Positions 44,529 to 53,304 of a stretch of 64,000 bases of DNA are shown here, in pieces. Source of the DNA: Polycladidibacter stylochi (lineage in GTDB: Bacteria > Pseudomonadota > Alphaproteobacteria > Rhizobiales > Stappiaceae); NCBI RefSeq assembly GCF_001562055.1, contig NZ_LLWE01000024.1:248001-312000 (forward strand), given 5' to 3'. Within the stretch, counting starts at the first letter, position 1; the number at the start of each line of letters is the position of its first letter. The notes under the pieces are model-generated. The model did not search any database. It had not been told where the DNA came from and saw only the letters and a list, made by a program, of their open reading frames with translations. The position numbers and the translations under genes are program-made.

Positions 44529-45480
44529 CAAGCTGGCACATACCGATGTGAAGCAGGCTGCACCGGGTGCAAGGCATCGTCCGGTACGTATTGATAAGCT
44601 TTCTGTCCTACCAGTATTCTTTAATTTGCAAGGTAGTACCGTACTCATGGTCGGTGCCAGTGATGCCATTCAATGGAAACTGGAATTAATTCTTGCCGCA
44701 GGGGCGCGTGTTGAACTTGTAACCGGGCATGTTAAGACGAGCAAAGAACTGCAAGAGCTGGTGGATAATAGCCCGCGAGCGCGGTTATATAACCGCGGTT
44801 GGCAAGAGAATGACTTTAACGGAAAAGCTTTTGCTCTGGCCGATTTAACCGAGCAAGGCGCCGCACAGGCTTTTTATGAGGCAGCAAAAAAAAACAATTT
44901 ATTGGTAAATATTATCGATCAGCCGAACTGCTGTGATTTTCAGTTCGGTTCGATTGTGAATCGCGGACCATGTGTGGTGGGCATTTCCACCTCAGGTGCT
45001 GCTCCGGTTCTCGGTCAGGCCATTCGGCAACGTTTGGAAGCCGTTTTACCGCTTCATCTTGCTAAAATCGCCCGGCTTGCACAATCATTGCGGCCCATGG
45101 TTATGGATAGGTTTTCGACAAGCACCAAACGACGACGTTTCTGGCATAATTTTACATCCCATATCTGGACGGAAAAGAGCAGTAATTCCCTCTTAAATGC
45201 GTCCACCACAACGGCTCTTTTCAAAAAACTAGCTGAAAGCGATGCTGGTGCCGAGTTGATCTCGCAGCCGATGGCACAATATGTCCATGCGCCCAAAGCT
45301 GGGGCTGATTATATAACGCTGCGCGATTTACGTGTGCTGCAAACAGCGGATACTATTTACTATGAGAATGGCATTTGTCATAAAATTTTGGAACTCGCCC
45401 GCCGTGAAGCTAAGCGTTTGCCATTGAGTGAACTAACAACACCTTATGCACCTATGACGGTAATTATAAGTCGTGAATAG
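44506..45480 (+). CDS. Siroheme synthase-like protein with truncated methyltransferase half
   Basis: The ATG at 44506 has GGGGAGG 7 bases upstream and gives 324 residues. Residues about 40-190 match the CysG N-terminal part (precorrin-2 dehydrogenase / sirohydrochlorin ferrochelatase), with VLMVGASDAIQWKLELIL for the NAD loop and NIIDQPNCCDFQFGSIVN for the active-site region. The usual GGG motif is altered and the second Asp of E. coli CysG is Gln. Residues about 262-305 (YITLRDLRVLQTADTIYYE) match the start of the uroporphyrinogen methyltransferase domain, but the protein ends there. It is last in the nitrate operon, serving NirB siroheme. Confidence 0.78.
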   Translation: MINTNMHNKLAHTDVKQAAPGARHRPVRIDKLSVLPVFFNLQGSTVLMVGASDAIQWKLELILAAGARVELVTGHVKTSKELQELVDNSPRARLYNRGWQENDFNGKAFALADLTEQGAAQAFYEAAKKNNLLVNIIDQPNCCDFQFGSIVNRGPCVVGISTSGAAPVLGQAIRQRLEAVLPLHLAKIARLAQSLRPMVMDRFSTSTKRRRFWHNFTSHIWTEKSSNSLLNASTTTALFKKLAESDAGAELISQPMAQYVHAPKAGADYITLRDLRVLQTADTIYYENGICHKILELARREAKRLPLSELTTPYAPMTVIISRE

Positions 45481-45515
45481 TGAAACTGTAAATTCTAAAC
45501 TTAAGCGAGATAGAC

Positions 45516-46340
45516 CTACGAACTCTCTTCTTCAAGCAAGTCAGCCCAACTTTTCGGGTTTTCACCATTCAGAGGATTTTTAGCAGAGCGTTTGTATTTG
45601 ATCGTTTCAAAGTGCATCGAGCGGGCATCAATCAACAACAGGCGGCCCAATAGTCCATCACCAAACCCGACGATTTCCTTTATAGCCTCAAGGGACTGTA
45701 AAGAGCCAACCAAACCGGTGAGTGCGCCCAATACCCCGGCCTCACTACAAGAGGGTAAGGAACCCGCAGCCGGTTTTTGCGGGAATAGGCAACGGTAACT
45801 AGGATTCATGTACTTCCCGTCACCGGCTTTTTCATAGGGTTTTAAAAGGGTGACCGAGCCATCAAACTGCCCCACCGCAGCGCTGACCAGTGGTTTTTGT
45901 GCAAAAAAGCAAGCATCGCTAATCAGGTATCGGCTAGAGAAATTGTCAGTACCGTCAACAACAAGATCGTATTTTGATATCAACGCCATGGCGTTTTGCC
46001 CATTAAGCCGAACGGGGTGTGGCTCTACGCTCACATGGGGGTTAATCGCGGCAATAGCTTCCGCAGCGCTAGCGACCTTCGGCTCGCCCAGCGCATCGGT
46101 AGCGTGTATAACTTGGCGTTGTAAATTGGAGAGGGATACAAAATCATCGTCCACAATGCCAAGCGTGCCCACGCCGGCAGCTGCGAGGTACTGTATAACT
46201 GGGGCACCTAGACCACCAGCACCTACAACCAGAACACGTGCATTCTTGAGCTTTTGCTGTCCAGGACCGCCCACATCATGCAGGACAATATGACGGGCAT
46301 AGCGTTCCAGTTCTGCAGCAGATAACACAGCCAACTCCAT
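45516..46340 (-). CDS. MoeB/ThiF/HesA-family adenylyltransferase
   Basis: An E1-like enzyme of 274 residues that activates the C-terminal glycine of a small sulfur-carrier protein with ATP (MoaD in molybdopterin synthesis, or ThiS). The ATP site is visible as VLVVGAGGLGAPVIQYLAA, followed by the Arg/Asp pair in NLQRQVIH and VVDGTDNFSSRYLISD. The conserved Cys is in PSCSEAGVLGALTG. The zinc-binding CxxC pairs are lost: the first reads SYRC and the C-terminal pair is missing. It lies beside the nasA operon, whose enzyme needs molybdenum cofactor, and may be co-transcribed after hrcA. Confidence 0.85.
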   Translation of the reverse strand: MELAVLSAAELERYARHIVLHDVGGPGQQKLKNARVLVVGAGGLGAPVIQYLAAAGVGTLGIVDDDFVSLSNLQRQVIHATDALGEPKVASAAEAIAAINPHVSVEPHPVRLNGQNAMALISKYDLVVDGTDNFSSRYLISDACFFAQKPLVSAAVGQFDGSVTLLKPYEKAGDGKYMNPSYRCLFPQKPAAGSLPSCSEAGVLGALTGLVGSLQSLEAIKEIVGFGDGLLGRLLLIDARSMHFETIKYKRSAKNPLNGENPKSWADLLEEESS

Positions 46341-46378
46341 TACTTAACTCTTATTTTGCTAACTTAAGCTGTAACCAT

Positions 46379-47452
46379 TTACGGCTCGCCAAGCAAGCGG
46401 CTTACAAGTTTTGCAGTGTAATCCACCATTGGCACGACCCGCGCGTAATTCAACCGTGTGGGGCCTATTACCCCAAGAACCCCGATCACCCGTTGGTCAT
46501 GATCCCGATAGGGGGATACGATGAGCGAAGAGCCAGAGAGCGAAAATAACCGACTTTCCGAGCCAATGAAAATCCGCACCCCTTCACCATTTCCAGCAAG
46601 GTCTAGCAACTGGATGAGGTCTTTCTTGCTTTCAAGATCATCAAATAGCAAGCGAATGCGTTCAAGATCTTCTGCTGCGCCCACATCGTTTAAAAGGTTG
46701 GAACGGCCACGAACAATAAGCGTGCCCTCTTCTTGCGCTCCGCCGCCCCATACGGCCAACCCCTGTTCCACTAACTTATCTGTCAGCTCGTCAAGCTCGC
46801 GTTTATTGTCTTCACGTTGGCGGCTCAACTCTTTTTGTACATCCTCAAGGCTGCGGTTTTGAATGATGGTATTAAGGTAATTGGAGGCTTCTGTGAGCGC
46901 GGATGGCGGTAATCCGGGGGGGAGATGGATAATGCGGTTTTCCACCGAACCATCTTGAGCCACCAGCACGACCAAAGCTTTCAGAGGATCAAGTCGCACA
47001 AACTCAATATGGCGGATTGTATTCTCTTGGCGATGGGAAAGTACGACACCGGCACCGCGTGTCAGCCCGGAGAGCATTTGACTGGCTTCAGTCAGCACTT
47101 GCTCAGGTGTTCGCTCCTCACCTTTTGCTTTTACTTGTAAAGCAATCCGCTCGCGTTCTTCGCTACTTAAATCCCCAACCTCTAGGAAACCGTCTACAAA
47201 CAAACGTAGTCCGCTTTCTGTTGGTAGTCGCCCCGCACTGGTATGCGGTGAATAAAGCAGCCCCATATGCTCTAGGTCTGCCATAACATTGCGAATTGAG
47301 GCAGCAGAAAGCGGCTTGGAAAGTTCACGCGACAAATTGCGTGAGCCAAGCGGAATACCGGTTTCCAAATAGTTTTCGACAATATGCTTGAAGATCTCTC
47401 GCGAGCGTTGATCGAGATTTTCAAGCGGTACAGAGGGAACACGACCACTCAA
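46379..47452 (-). CDS. hrcA: Heat-inducible transcription repressor HrcA
   Basis: A repressor of groESL-type heat shock operons at CIRCE sites. The TTG at 47452 has GGAG 7 bases upstream and gives 357 residues, the usual length. The frame is open to 47617, but the added 55 residues are Cys-rich and non-family. Residues about 12-75 are the winged helix domain (LDQRSREIFKHIVENYLETG, GSRNLSREL, SAASIRNVMADLEHMGLL), followed by the GAF-like dimer and inserted domain. It is divergent from rph, as in many Hyphomicrobiales. No CIRCE sequence was found in the 211-base gap. Confidence 0.93.
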   Translation of the reverse strand: MSGRVPSVPLENLDQRSREIFKHIVENYLETGIPLGSRNLSRELSKPLSAASIRNVMADLEHMGLLYSPHTSAGRLPTESGLRLFVDGFLEVGDLSSEERERIALQVKAKGEERTPEQVLTEASQMLSGLTRGAGVVLSHRQENTIRHIEFVRLDPLKALVVLVAQDGSVENRIIHLPPGLPPSALTEASNYLNTIIQNRSLEDVQKELSRQREDNKRELDELTDKLVEQGLAVWGGGAQEEGTLIVRGRSNLLNDVGAAEDLERIRLLFDDLESKKDLIQLLDLAGNGEGVRIFIGSESRLFSLSGSSLIVSPYRDHDQRVIGVLGVIGPTRLNYARVVPMVDYTAKLVSRLLGEP

Positions 47453-47663
47453 ATTTTGGCTCCACGGGTTAATTAAGGGTCCACAAAAAACGCTAGTTTC
47501 GGATAGTTTATGCCAAGCACAGCAAGAGGGACAAACTATAACATTAATAATCTTTAAAAAAACGCGTGCAGCGCAACAGTTTCTTTGCACAAATACCCGA
47601 GCGGGGTTACAAGACAACTCATAAAGCTATTATTCTCACTTGAGGCAAATATAGGAGCCGAGC

Positions 47664-48383
47664 TTGAACCGTCCGTCGAAACGTACTCCAGAAGAAATGC
47701 GCCCCGTTACTTTAGAGCGTGGTATTACAAAACATGCCGAAGGCTCTTGTCTTGTGAAATTTGGTGATACCCATGTGCTGTGCACTGCCAGCTTGGAAGA
47801 GCGCATTCCGCCGTGGCTTCGTGGACGTAACTCCGGCTGGGTAACCGCAGAATACGGTATGCTTCCGCGCGCAACGCATGACCGGATGCGCCGTGAAGCA
47901 GCTTCTGGCAAGCAGTCTGGCCGCACACAAGAAATTCAGCGGTTAATTGGTCGCTCATTGCGCGCAATTGTTGACCTGGAAGCTTTAGGCGAGCGTCAGA
48001 TCACCATTGACTGTGATGTTATTCAGGCAGATGGCGGTACCCGTACCGCGTCGATTACCGGTGCATGGGTTGCTCTGAACGACTGTCTGGCGTGGATGGA
48101 AGCACGTGATATGGTGAAAAAAGATGCGGTCCTGAAAGATCATATTGCTGCGATTTCCTGCGGTATCTATGAGGGCGTTCCAGTGGCCGATCTGGATTAC
48201 TTGGAAGATAGCGCAGCAGAAACAGATGCCAATTTCGTCATGACAGGCAATGGCGGCATTGTTGAAATTCAAGGCACTGCAGAGGGTAAGCCTTTCTCTG
48301 AAGAAGAGTTCGCACAATTGATGAACCTTGCCAAAACCAACATTAGCAAACTGGTAGAGCTGCAAAAGCTCTCGATCCTTTAA
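47664..48383 (+). CDS. rph: Ribonuclease PH
   Basis: Phosphorolytic 3'-5' exoribonuclease trimming tRNA 3' ends, 239 residues. The start is TTG at 47664 with AGGAG 6 bases upstream, giving [14 protein letters not shown], the family N terminus. Conserved segments are [49 protein letters not shown] (phosphate site) and [19 protein letters not shown] (metal and catalytic Asp). It heads rph-rdgB-hemW on the plus strand, with 15 bases to rdgB, and is divergent from hrcA. Unlike E. coli K-12, the gene is intact. Confidence 0.95.
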   Translation: MNRPSKRTPEEMRPVTLERGITKHAEGSCLVKFGDTHVLCTASLEERIPPWLRGRNSGWVTAEYGMLPRATHDRMRREAASGKQSGRTQEIQRLIGRSLRAIVDLEALGERQITIDCDVIQADGGTRTASITGAWVALNDCLAWMEARDMVKKDAVLKDHIAAISCGIYEGVPVADLDYLEDSAAETDANFVMTGNGGIVEIQGTAEGKPFSEEEFAQLMNLAKTNISKLVELQKLSIL

Positions 48384-48397
48384 GCTGGGATAGTGCA

Positions 48398-49027
48398 ATG
48401 AGCCAACGCAAGTTAGAACCGGGAAAGCTGGTCTTGGCCAGCCACAACAAAGGTAAGCTGCGCGAAATAGAGGCTATGCTTGCCCCATTTGGCTATGAGG
48501 TTCTCAGTGCGGGTGATTTGAACCTACCCGAGCCAGAGGAAACCGGTACCACCTTTGAAGCCAACGCTGCCTTGAAGGCCCTTGCAGCAGCGAAAGCCAC
48601 CGGATTGCCAGCTTTGGCCGATGATAGTGGCTTTTGTGTCAAAGCCCTTGCTGATGATCCGGGCATTTACTCCGCCCGCTGGGCAGGTCCAGACAAAGAC
48701 TTTGCAATCGCGATGCAAAAGGTTGAGGACGGGCTGCAAGCTACCGGGGCAATAAATGCAGCTGATCGCAGCGCCTATTTTGTTGCGGTTTTGTGTGTTG
48801 CTTGGCCGGATGGCCATACCCAGTTTTATCGTGGCGAGGTTCATGGCACTGCTGTTTGGCCACCACGTGGGCTGGAAGGCTTTGGCTATGACCCTATCTT
48901 TGCACCAGAGGGTGAAACAAGAACCTTTGGTGAAATGGGCAAGGACGAAAAGCATATCTTGGCTAATGGTGAACCGCTCTCGCATCGTGCGCGGGCTTTT
49001 GCCTTATTCAAAAGCGAATGCCTCTAG
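48398..49027 (+). CDS. rdgB: XTP/dITP diphosphatase
   Basis: House-cleaning pyrophosphatase for inosine and xanthosine triphosphates, 209 residues. Motifs visible are the N-terminal [14 protein letters not shown] (nucleotide phosphate contact), [13 protein letters not shown] (catalytic Asp pair), [11 protein letters not shown] as [20 protein letters not shown] and the C-terminal [11 protein letters not shown]. The 15-base spacing from rph and the 30-base spacing to hemW indicate one operon, in the order known from many alphaproteobacteria. The start ATG at 48398 fits the family. Confidence 0.95.
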   Translation: MSQRKLEPGKLVLASHNKGKLREIEAMLAPFGYEVLSAGDLNLPEPEETGTTFEANAALKALAAAKATGLPALADDSGFCVKALADDPGIYSARWAGPDKDFAIAMQKVEDGLQATGAINAADRSAYFVAVLCVAWPDGHTQFYRGEVHGTAVWPPRGLEGFGYDPIFAPEGETRTFGEMGKDEKHILANGEPLSHRARAFALFKSECL

Positions 49028-49057
49028 GCTGTCGGCTGGGTCAAACCGAGTAGAATT

Positions 49058-50221
49058 ATGACAACAACACCTGATGGCGGCTTTGGAATTTATGTGCATT
49101 GGCCGTTTTGCCTCGCAAAATGCCCCTATTGCGATTTTAATTCCCATGTGCGCCATCAGGCCCCTTCTCAGCTCCAGTATGCAAACGCTTTAAGGCAGGA
49201 GCTGCGTTATTTTGCCCAGTACACAAAAGGGCGTACAGTTGGCTCGGTGTTTTTTGGGGGCGGTACGCCCTCTTTGATGGAGCCGCAAACCGTTGCGGCT
49301 GTTATTGATGAAATCGCCTCTCTTTGGAACTTGCCAGCAAGTGCAGAGATTTCTATGGAAGCCAACCCGACCAGTGTTGAGGCAAATAGATTTGCAGGCT
49401 ATCGCAGTGCTGGTGTCAACAGGCTTTCCGTTGGTATTCAGGCACTCGATGATGTGGAGCTAAAAAGGCTTGGTCGCCAGCATAGTGTAGCTGAAGCCAT
49501 TCAGGCGGTGGATGTTGCCCGCAACACGTTTGAACGTATTTCATTTGATCTTATTTATGCAAGGCCCGAGCAAACCCATGCGGGCTGGCGGACCGAATTA
49601 AACCGTGCCCTCGATTTGGCAGCAGATCATTTGTCAATGTATCAGCTAACCATTGAAGAAGGCACCATGTTCCATAAGCTCTACGCTGCTGGAAAGCTTG
49701 AGATGCTGGATCCGGATTATGCGGCGGATATGTACGACATAACGCAGGAAGTCACTAGTGCCCGTGGTTTGCCTGCCTATGAAATATCGAATCATGCAGC
49801 ACAAGGGGCGCAATGCCAGCATAATCTGGTGTATTGGCGCTATGGTGATTATGTAGGCGTTGGTCCGGGCGCACACGGGCGTATCACAATGCCCGATGGC
49901 CAAAAATGGGCAACAACCACCCATAGAATGCCTGAGGAATGGCTATTGAATGTTGAAAATGCTGGGCACTCTATCGAAGAGCAGGAACTATTAGCATCTG
50001 TAATGCAAGCAGATGAATATTTATTAATGAGTTTACGTTTAGCAGAGGGAATAGACGTCGCTCGTTATGAAGCCCTTTCGGGACGTTCTTTCAATAATAA
50101 GCGCCTGTCCAACCTCCAAGAGCTTGGTTTTATAAAGTGGGCCTCAAATAATAGGCTAAAGGTTACTGAAAAGGCCAGACCATTACTTAATGCAATTATT
50201 ACTGATTTATCAATAGATTAG
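49058..50221 (+). CDS. hemW: Radical SAM heme chaperone HemW
   Basis: A 387-residue radical SAM protein. The cluster motif CLAKCPYCDF (Cys-x3-Cys-x2-Cys) is of the HemW type; the extra N-terminal features of true HemN oxygen-independent coproporphyrinogen oxidases are absent. Further motifs are FFGGGTPSLM, EISMEANPTSVE and RLSVGIQALDDVELKRLGR. The C-terminal HemN_C-like domain (about 300-380) is present. Family members bind and insert heme rather than oxidise porphyrinogen. It is last in rph-rdgB-hemW. Confidence 0.93.
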   Translation: MTTTPDGGFGIYVHWPFCLAKCPYCDFNSHVRHQAPSQLQYANALRQELRYFAQYTKGRTVGSVFFGGGTPSLMEPQTVAAVIDEIASLWNLPASAEISMEANPTSVEANRFAGYRSAGVNRLSVGIQALDDVELKRLGRQHSVAEAIQAVDVARNTFERISFDLIYARPEQTHAGWRTELNRALDLAADHLSMYQLTIEEGTMFHKLYAAGKLEMLDPDYAADMYDITQEVTSARGLPAYEISNHAAQGAQCQHNLVYWRYGDYVGVGPGAHGRITMPDGQKWATTTHRMPEEWLLNVENAGHSIEEQELLASVMQADEYLLMSLRLAEGIDVARYEALSGRSFNNKRLSNLQELGFIKWASNNRLKVTEKARPLLNAIITDLSID

Positions 50222-50304
50222 AAAAGTCATTTTATACGGTTTTATGACACGAAATTACTTCCCTATCATTTTTAAGCACTAATTTTTATATTACTATAAA
50301 ATTG

Positions 50305-50452
50305 TGCAGTGCAATATTATATTAATTCTGCTACACTAAAGTCACACCTGATTAGAATAATGTTTGCCGACAAAAGTATTATCTATTGAATTATTAGTAC
50401 TTCTGTCGAACTTGTGATATTTTAGATAGATGACCTATATTGTTGCATTGCA
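50305..50452 (+). promoter_or_regulatory. Two TGC-N3-GCA boxes upstream of phaZ (candidate PhaR sites)
   Basis: TGCAGTGCA (50305-50313) and TGCATTGCA (50444-50452) lie in the 275-base gap before phaZ. Alphaproteobacterial PhaR, the PHB-sensing repressor, is known to use TGC-rich dyads of the type CTGC-N3-GCAG. The match is partial and the regulator is not in this window. The rest of the gap is AT-rich with no gene. Confidence 0.4.
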
Positions 50453-50496
50453 GCGAAAACCAGAATTGAATGTGATTGAATTCACCGGAGGCCAAG

Positions 50497-51780
50497 ATGA
50501 CTTTCTATCAATTATATGAGTTCAATCATGCCATGATTACGCCGATGCGGGCCGCCTGTGATATCACAAGGCTAGCACTGAAAAGCCCGTTAAACCCAGT
50601 CTCGGAAACCCAGTGGGGGCGTACGCTTGCAGCATCCTGTGAGATGGTTGAACGGGTAACAAGACGATACAGTAAACCTGAGTTTGGACTCTCTCAAACA
50701 ACTGTTTCGGGCATAAAAGCAGATGTGAAAGAACAAATCGTATGGAAGAAACCGTTTTGTGAACTGATAAACTTTCAAAAAACCATCGGTACCGCCGCGA
50801 ATGGTCAGAGCAAAAAGCTAACCAAAACAATTGCAGATCAGCCAAAAATTTTGGTGGTTGCGCCCATGTCTGGACACTTTGCAACTTTGTTACGTGGTAC
50901 CGTTAAAGCATTATTGCCAGATCTGGATGTTTATATAACTGACTGGCAGGACGCCCGCCATGTACCGGTATCCAAAGGGCATTTTGATCTAAATGATTTC
51001 ATTGATTATATCGTTGAAATGCTGGAATTTTTAGGTCCTAACACCCACATATTAGCCGTTTGCCAACCTTCTGTTCCGGTTCTGGCGGCGGTGGCGCATA
51101 TGGAAGAAAATAAGAATCGTTGTTCTCCAGCAACGATGACTTTAATGGGGGGACCAATTGACACAAGAGAAGCCCCTACTGCTGTAAATGATTTGGCAGT
51201 TGAAAATGGCATCGAGTGGTTTCGTCGTAATGTTATTATGGATGTCCCATTCCCTCACAAAGGGTATATGAGGCAAGTGTATCCAGGTTTTTTACAGCTA
51301 TCAGGCTTCATGAGTATGAACTTGGACCGCCACATGGTCGCACATCGCGAATTCTTCCAGCATTTGGTTGAAGGTGATGGCGAAAGCGCCGAAGCGCACC
51401 GTGAGTTTTACGATGAGTATTTGGCTGTTATGGATTTAACAGCAGAGTTTTATCTACAAACGGTTGAGCATGTATTTATCGAGCACAGCCTGCCAAAGGG
51501 AAAATTGACACACCACGGTAAGCTTATAAAGCCTGAAGCCATTACAGGTACAGCACTGTTTACAGTTGAAGGCGAGAAGGACGACATATCGGGTATTGGG
51601 CAAACTGAGGCCGCTCATAAACTATGTCAAAACCTACCCAAAGAAAGGAGTGCTCATTATTTACAACCAGGCGTCGGGCATTACGGTATCTTCAACGGCT
51701 CTAGGTATCGCTCAGAAATAGCACCACGAATAATTGATTTTATTAAATCATATCCCAATAATGCTAATTATAACAGTTAG
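50497..51780 (+). CDS. phaZ: Intracellular polyhydroxybutyrate depolymerase
   Basis: Mobilises stored PHB granules. The ATG at 50497 has GGAGG 5 bases upstream and gives 427 residues; the frame also opens at a TTG at 50476. The alpha/beta-hydrolase active site has the family's cysteine nucleophile (HILAVCQPSVPVLA) in place of serine. The C-terminal part has EGEKDDISGIGQTEAAHKLC, with the acid, and GVGHYGIFNGSRYR, with the catalytic His. It is monocistronic with a strong terminator. PHA storage genes (phaA, phaB, phaC) are not in the window. Confidence 0.92.
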   Translation: MTFYQLYEFNHAMITPMRAACDITRLALKSPLNPVSETQWGRTLAASCEMVERVTRRYSKPEFGLSQTTVSGIKADVKEQIVWKKPFCELINFQKTIGTAANGQSKKLTKTIADQPKILVVAPMSGHFATLLRGTVKALLPDLDVYITDWQDARHVPVSKGHFDLNDFIDYIVEMLEFLGPNTHILAVCQPSVPVLAAVAHMEENKNRCSPATMTLMGGPIDTREAPTAVNDLAVENGIEWFRRNVIMDVPFPHKGYMRQVYPGFLQLSGFMSMNLDRHMVAHREFFQHLVEGDGESAEAHREFYDEYLAVMDLTAEFYLQTVEHVFIEHSLPKGKLTHHGKLIKPEAITGTALFTVEGEKDDISGIGQTEAAHKLCQNLPKERSAHYLQPGVGHYGIFNGSRYRSEIAPRIIDFIKSYPNNANYNS

Positions 51781-51792
51781 CAAACGAATTAA

Positions 51793-51840
51793 AACTCTAG
51801 CACATACTAATAAAATTCATGTGCTAGAGTTATTTTATTA
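51793..51840 (+). terminator. Rho-independent terminator of phaZ
   Basis: A perfect 13-bp stem AACTCTAGCACAT/ATGTGCTAGAGTT (51793-51805 and 51819-51831) with a 13-base loop, followed by ATTTTATT. It starts 12 bases past the phaZ stop. Confidence 0.9.
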
Positions 51841-51974
51841 ATAAATTAAACTAAGAAAAATATCGTGATAAATTAAATTTTCAGTAGTGACAGTAAAAAT
51901 AAATACGTTTCGTCTTGAAACTGCAAATAAGCAATACCAACTGAATAGTTGTGATGTTCATGAGGGATAAAACC

Positions 51975-52406
51975 ATGATGTGTCGTAATTATTCTGCTGG
52001 AAAATCAATGATAAGACCGGATTGGACTCCAGCAACCGTCGCCTTAATGGTGCTCGGATTCATTATTGCTTGGCCTTTGGGGCTTCTAATGCTTGCCTAT
52101 ATTTTGTGGGGAGATAATCTCCATGAGTTTAAGCATCATGCGCAGGCCAAATGGGATACAAGCCGTTTTAAAGAGGCAATGGAAGATATGGGGGCACCAA
52201 TGCGTTCAGGTAACGTAGCATTTGATGAGTTCCGTGAAAAAGAACTCAAACGGTTGGAGGAAGAGCGCCGTAAGCTTGAAGAAATGCGCAAAGACTTTGA
52301 CGACTATATGCGTGATTTGAGAATGGCAAAGGATCGCGAAGAGTTTGATCGCTTTATGTCACGTCGCAATTCACAATCGGAAGCCAACGCAGGTGATAAT
52401 ATCTAA
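51975..52406 (+). CDS. DUF2852 family membrane protein
   Basis: A 143-residue protein from the ATG at 51975, chosen because GAGGG lies 8 bases upstream; in-frame starts occur from 51951. One strong membrane helix (about 18-42, VALMVLGFIIAWPLGLLMLAY) follows the conserved RPDWTPATVA lead-in. A long, charged, probably coiled-coil cytoplasmic region (about 75-130, KELKRLEEERRKLEEMRKD) makes up the rest. DUF2852 is an alphaproteobacterial family of unknown function. It is a single gene between phaZ and a YgjP-type gene. Confidence 0.8.
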   Translation: MMCRNYSAGKSMIRPDWTPATVALMVLGFIIAWPLGLLMLAYILWGDNLHEFKHHAQAKWDTSRFKEAMEDMGAPMRSGNVAFDEFREKELKRLEEERRKLEEMRKDFDDYMRDLRMAKDREEFDRFMSRRNSQSEANAGDNI

Positions 52407-52429
52407 TCTAGTCTCATTGGTTCTTTTGA

Positions 52430-52455
52430 AGCCGGAAGGGGTTACTCTTCCGGCT
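52430..52455 (+). terminator. Hairpin after the DUF2852 gene
   Basis: A 9-bp GC-rich stem AGCCGGAAG/CTTCCGGCT with an 8-base loop, 24 bases past the stop. The following CCTTGGCGTTTG is a poor U tract, so the terminator call is moderate. Confidence 0.5.
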
Positions 52456-52569
52456 CCTTGGCGTTTGTAGAAAGCAACGAAGCCCCTAAGTGTTGCTAGT
52501 TTCTAAAAGTTTAGTTACTACTCTGCCAATAAGAATTAATTGATTATTTCAAAGGTCCGGTACCGCATC

Positions 52570-53304
52570 ATGCGAGCTCCCTCACAAAAACTAGTACCGG
52601 ACCACATCACGATCTCCCTTGACGGTGAACAGCTTCAAATCCGCTTACGAAGAAATGCAAGGGCCAAACGTTACGTTCTGCGGTTACCTGTAAATGAGAA
52701 TATTCCTACCCTCACGATTCCTAGGGGTGGGACACTGGCAACAGCCAAAGAATTTGCGCAAAAACAGTCTGCTTGGCTACAAAAAAAATTACAAAGTCAG
52801 CCCGAAATAGTTCCGTTAATACCAAATAGTGAAGTTCCTTTACGTGGTCAGTTGCATATGCTCAAGCCTTCAGGTGCACTGCGTGGAAAAGTAACAACCG
52901 GTCTTTGTGAGCATAACAAGCCACTACTGCTTGTTCCGGGAGATAGCGCAGCTTTTTCAAGGCGTGTGAAGGACTTTTTTAAGCAAGAAGCGACTGGTGA
53001 TATAGAAAAAACCATTCATTATTATGGCAATAAAATGCAATGTATGCCTCGCAAGTTTTCGCTTCGAGATACAAAGTCACGCTGGGGATCTTGTTCAGCA
53101 CATAAGGACCTATCGTTCTCGTGGCGCTTGATACTTGCGCCTCCGTTTGTGCTTGAATACGTTGTCGCTCATGAAATGGCGCACTTGGTTCACATGAATC
53201 ATTCCGATAGCTTTTGGCAACTCTGCCATTGGCTTGAGCCGGATACAACAAATGCACAAAAATGGCTAAAGATGAATGGATCTAAACTTCACTTGATCGC
53301 TTAG
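52570..53304 (+). CDS. YgjP/WLM-type metal-dependent hydrolase (DUF45)
   Basis: A putative zinc metalloprotein of about 244 residues; a TTG start at 52540 would add ten. The N-terminal half is a strand-rich domain (LRRNARAKRYVLRLP, then LTIPRGG). The C-terminal half carries the conserved TKSRWGSCSAHKDLSFSWRL and the zinc motif HEMAH (VVAHEMAHLVHMNHSDSFW), followed by an acidic third-ligand region. The family (YgjP, Wss1-like) is predicted to be proteolytic; its substrate is not known. It shares no operon with its neighbours. Confidence 0.85.
   Translation: MRAPSQKLVPDHITISLDGEQLQIRLRRNARAKRYVLRLPVNENIPTLTIPRGGTLATAKEFAQKQSAWLQKKLQSQPEIVPLIPNSEVPLRGQLHMLKPSGALRGKVTTGLCEHNKPLLLVPGDSAAFSRRVKDFFKQEATGDIEKTIHYYGNKMQCMPRKFSLRDTKSRWGSCSAHKDLSFSWRLILAPPFVLEYVVAHEMAHLVHMNHSDSFWQLCHWLEPDTTNAQKWLKMNGSKLHLIA

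Noticed and set aside
47453-47617. N-terminal extension of hrcA (55 residues)
   Set aside because: Cys-rich and without family similarity; the TTG at 47452 has a good ribosome site and gives the normal length.
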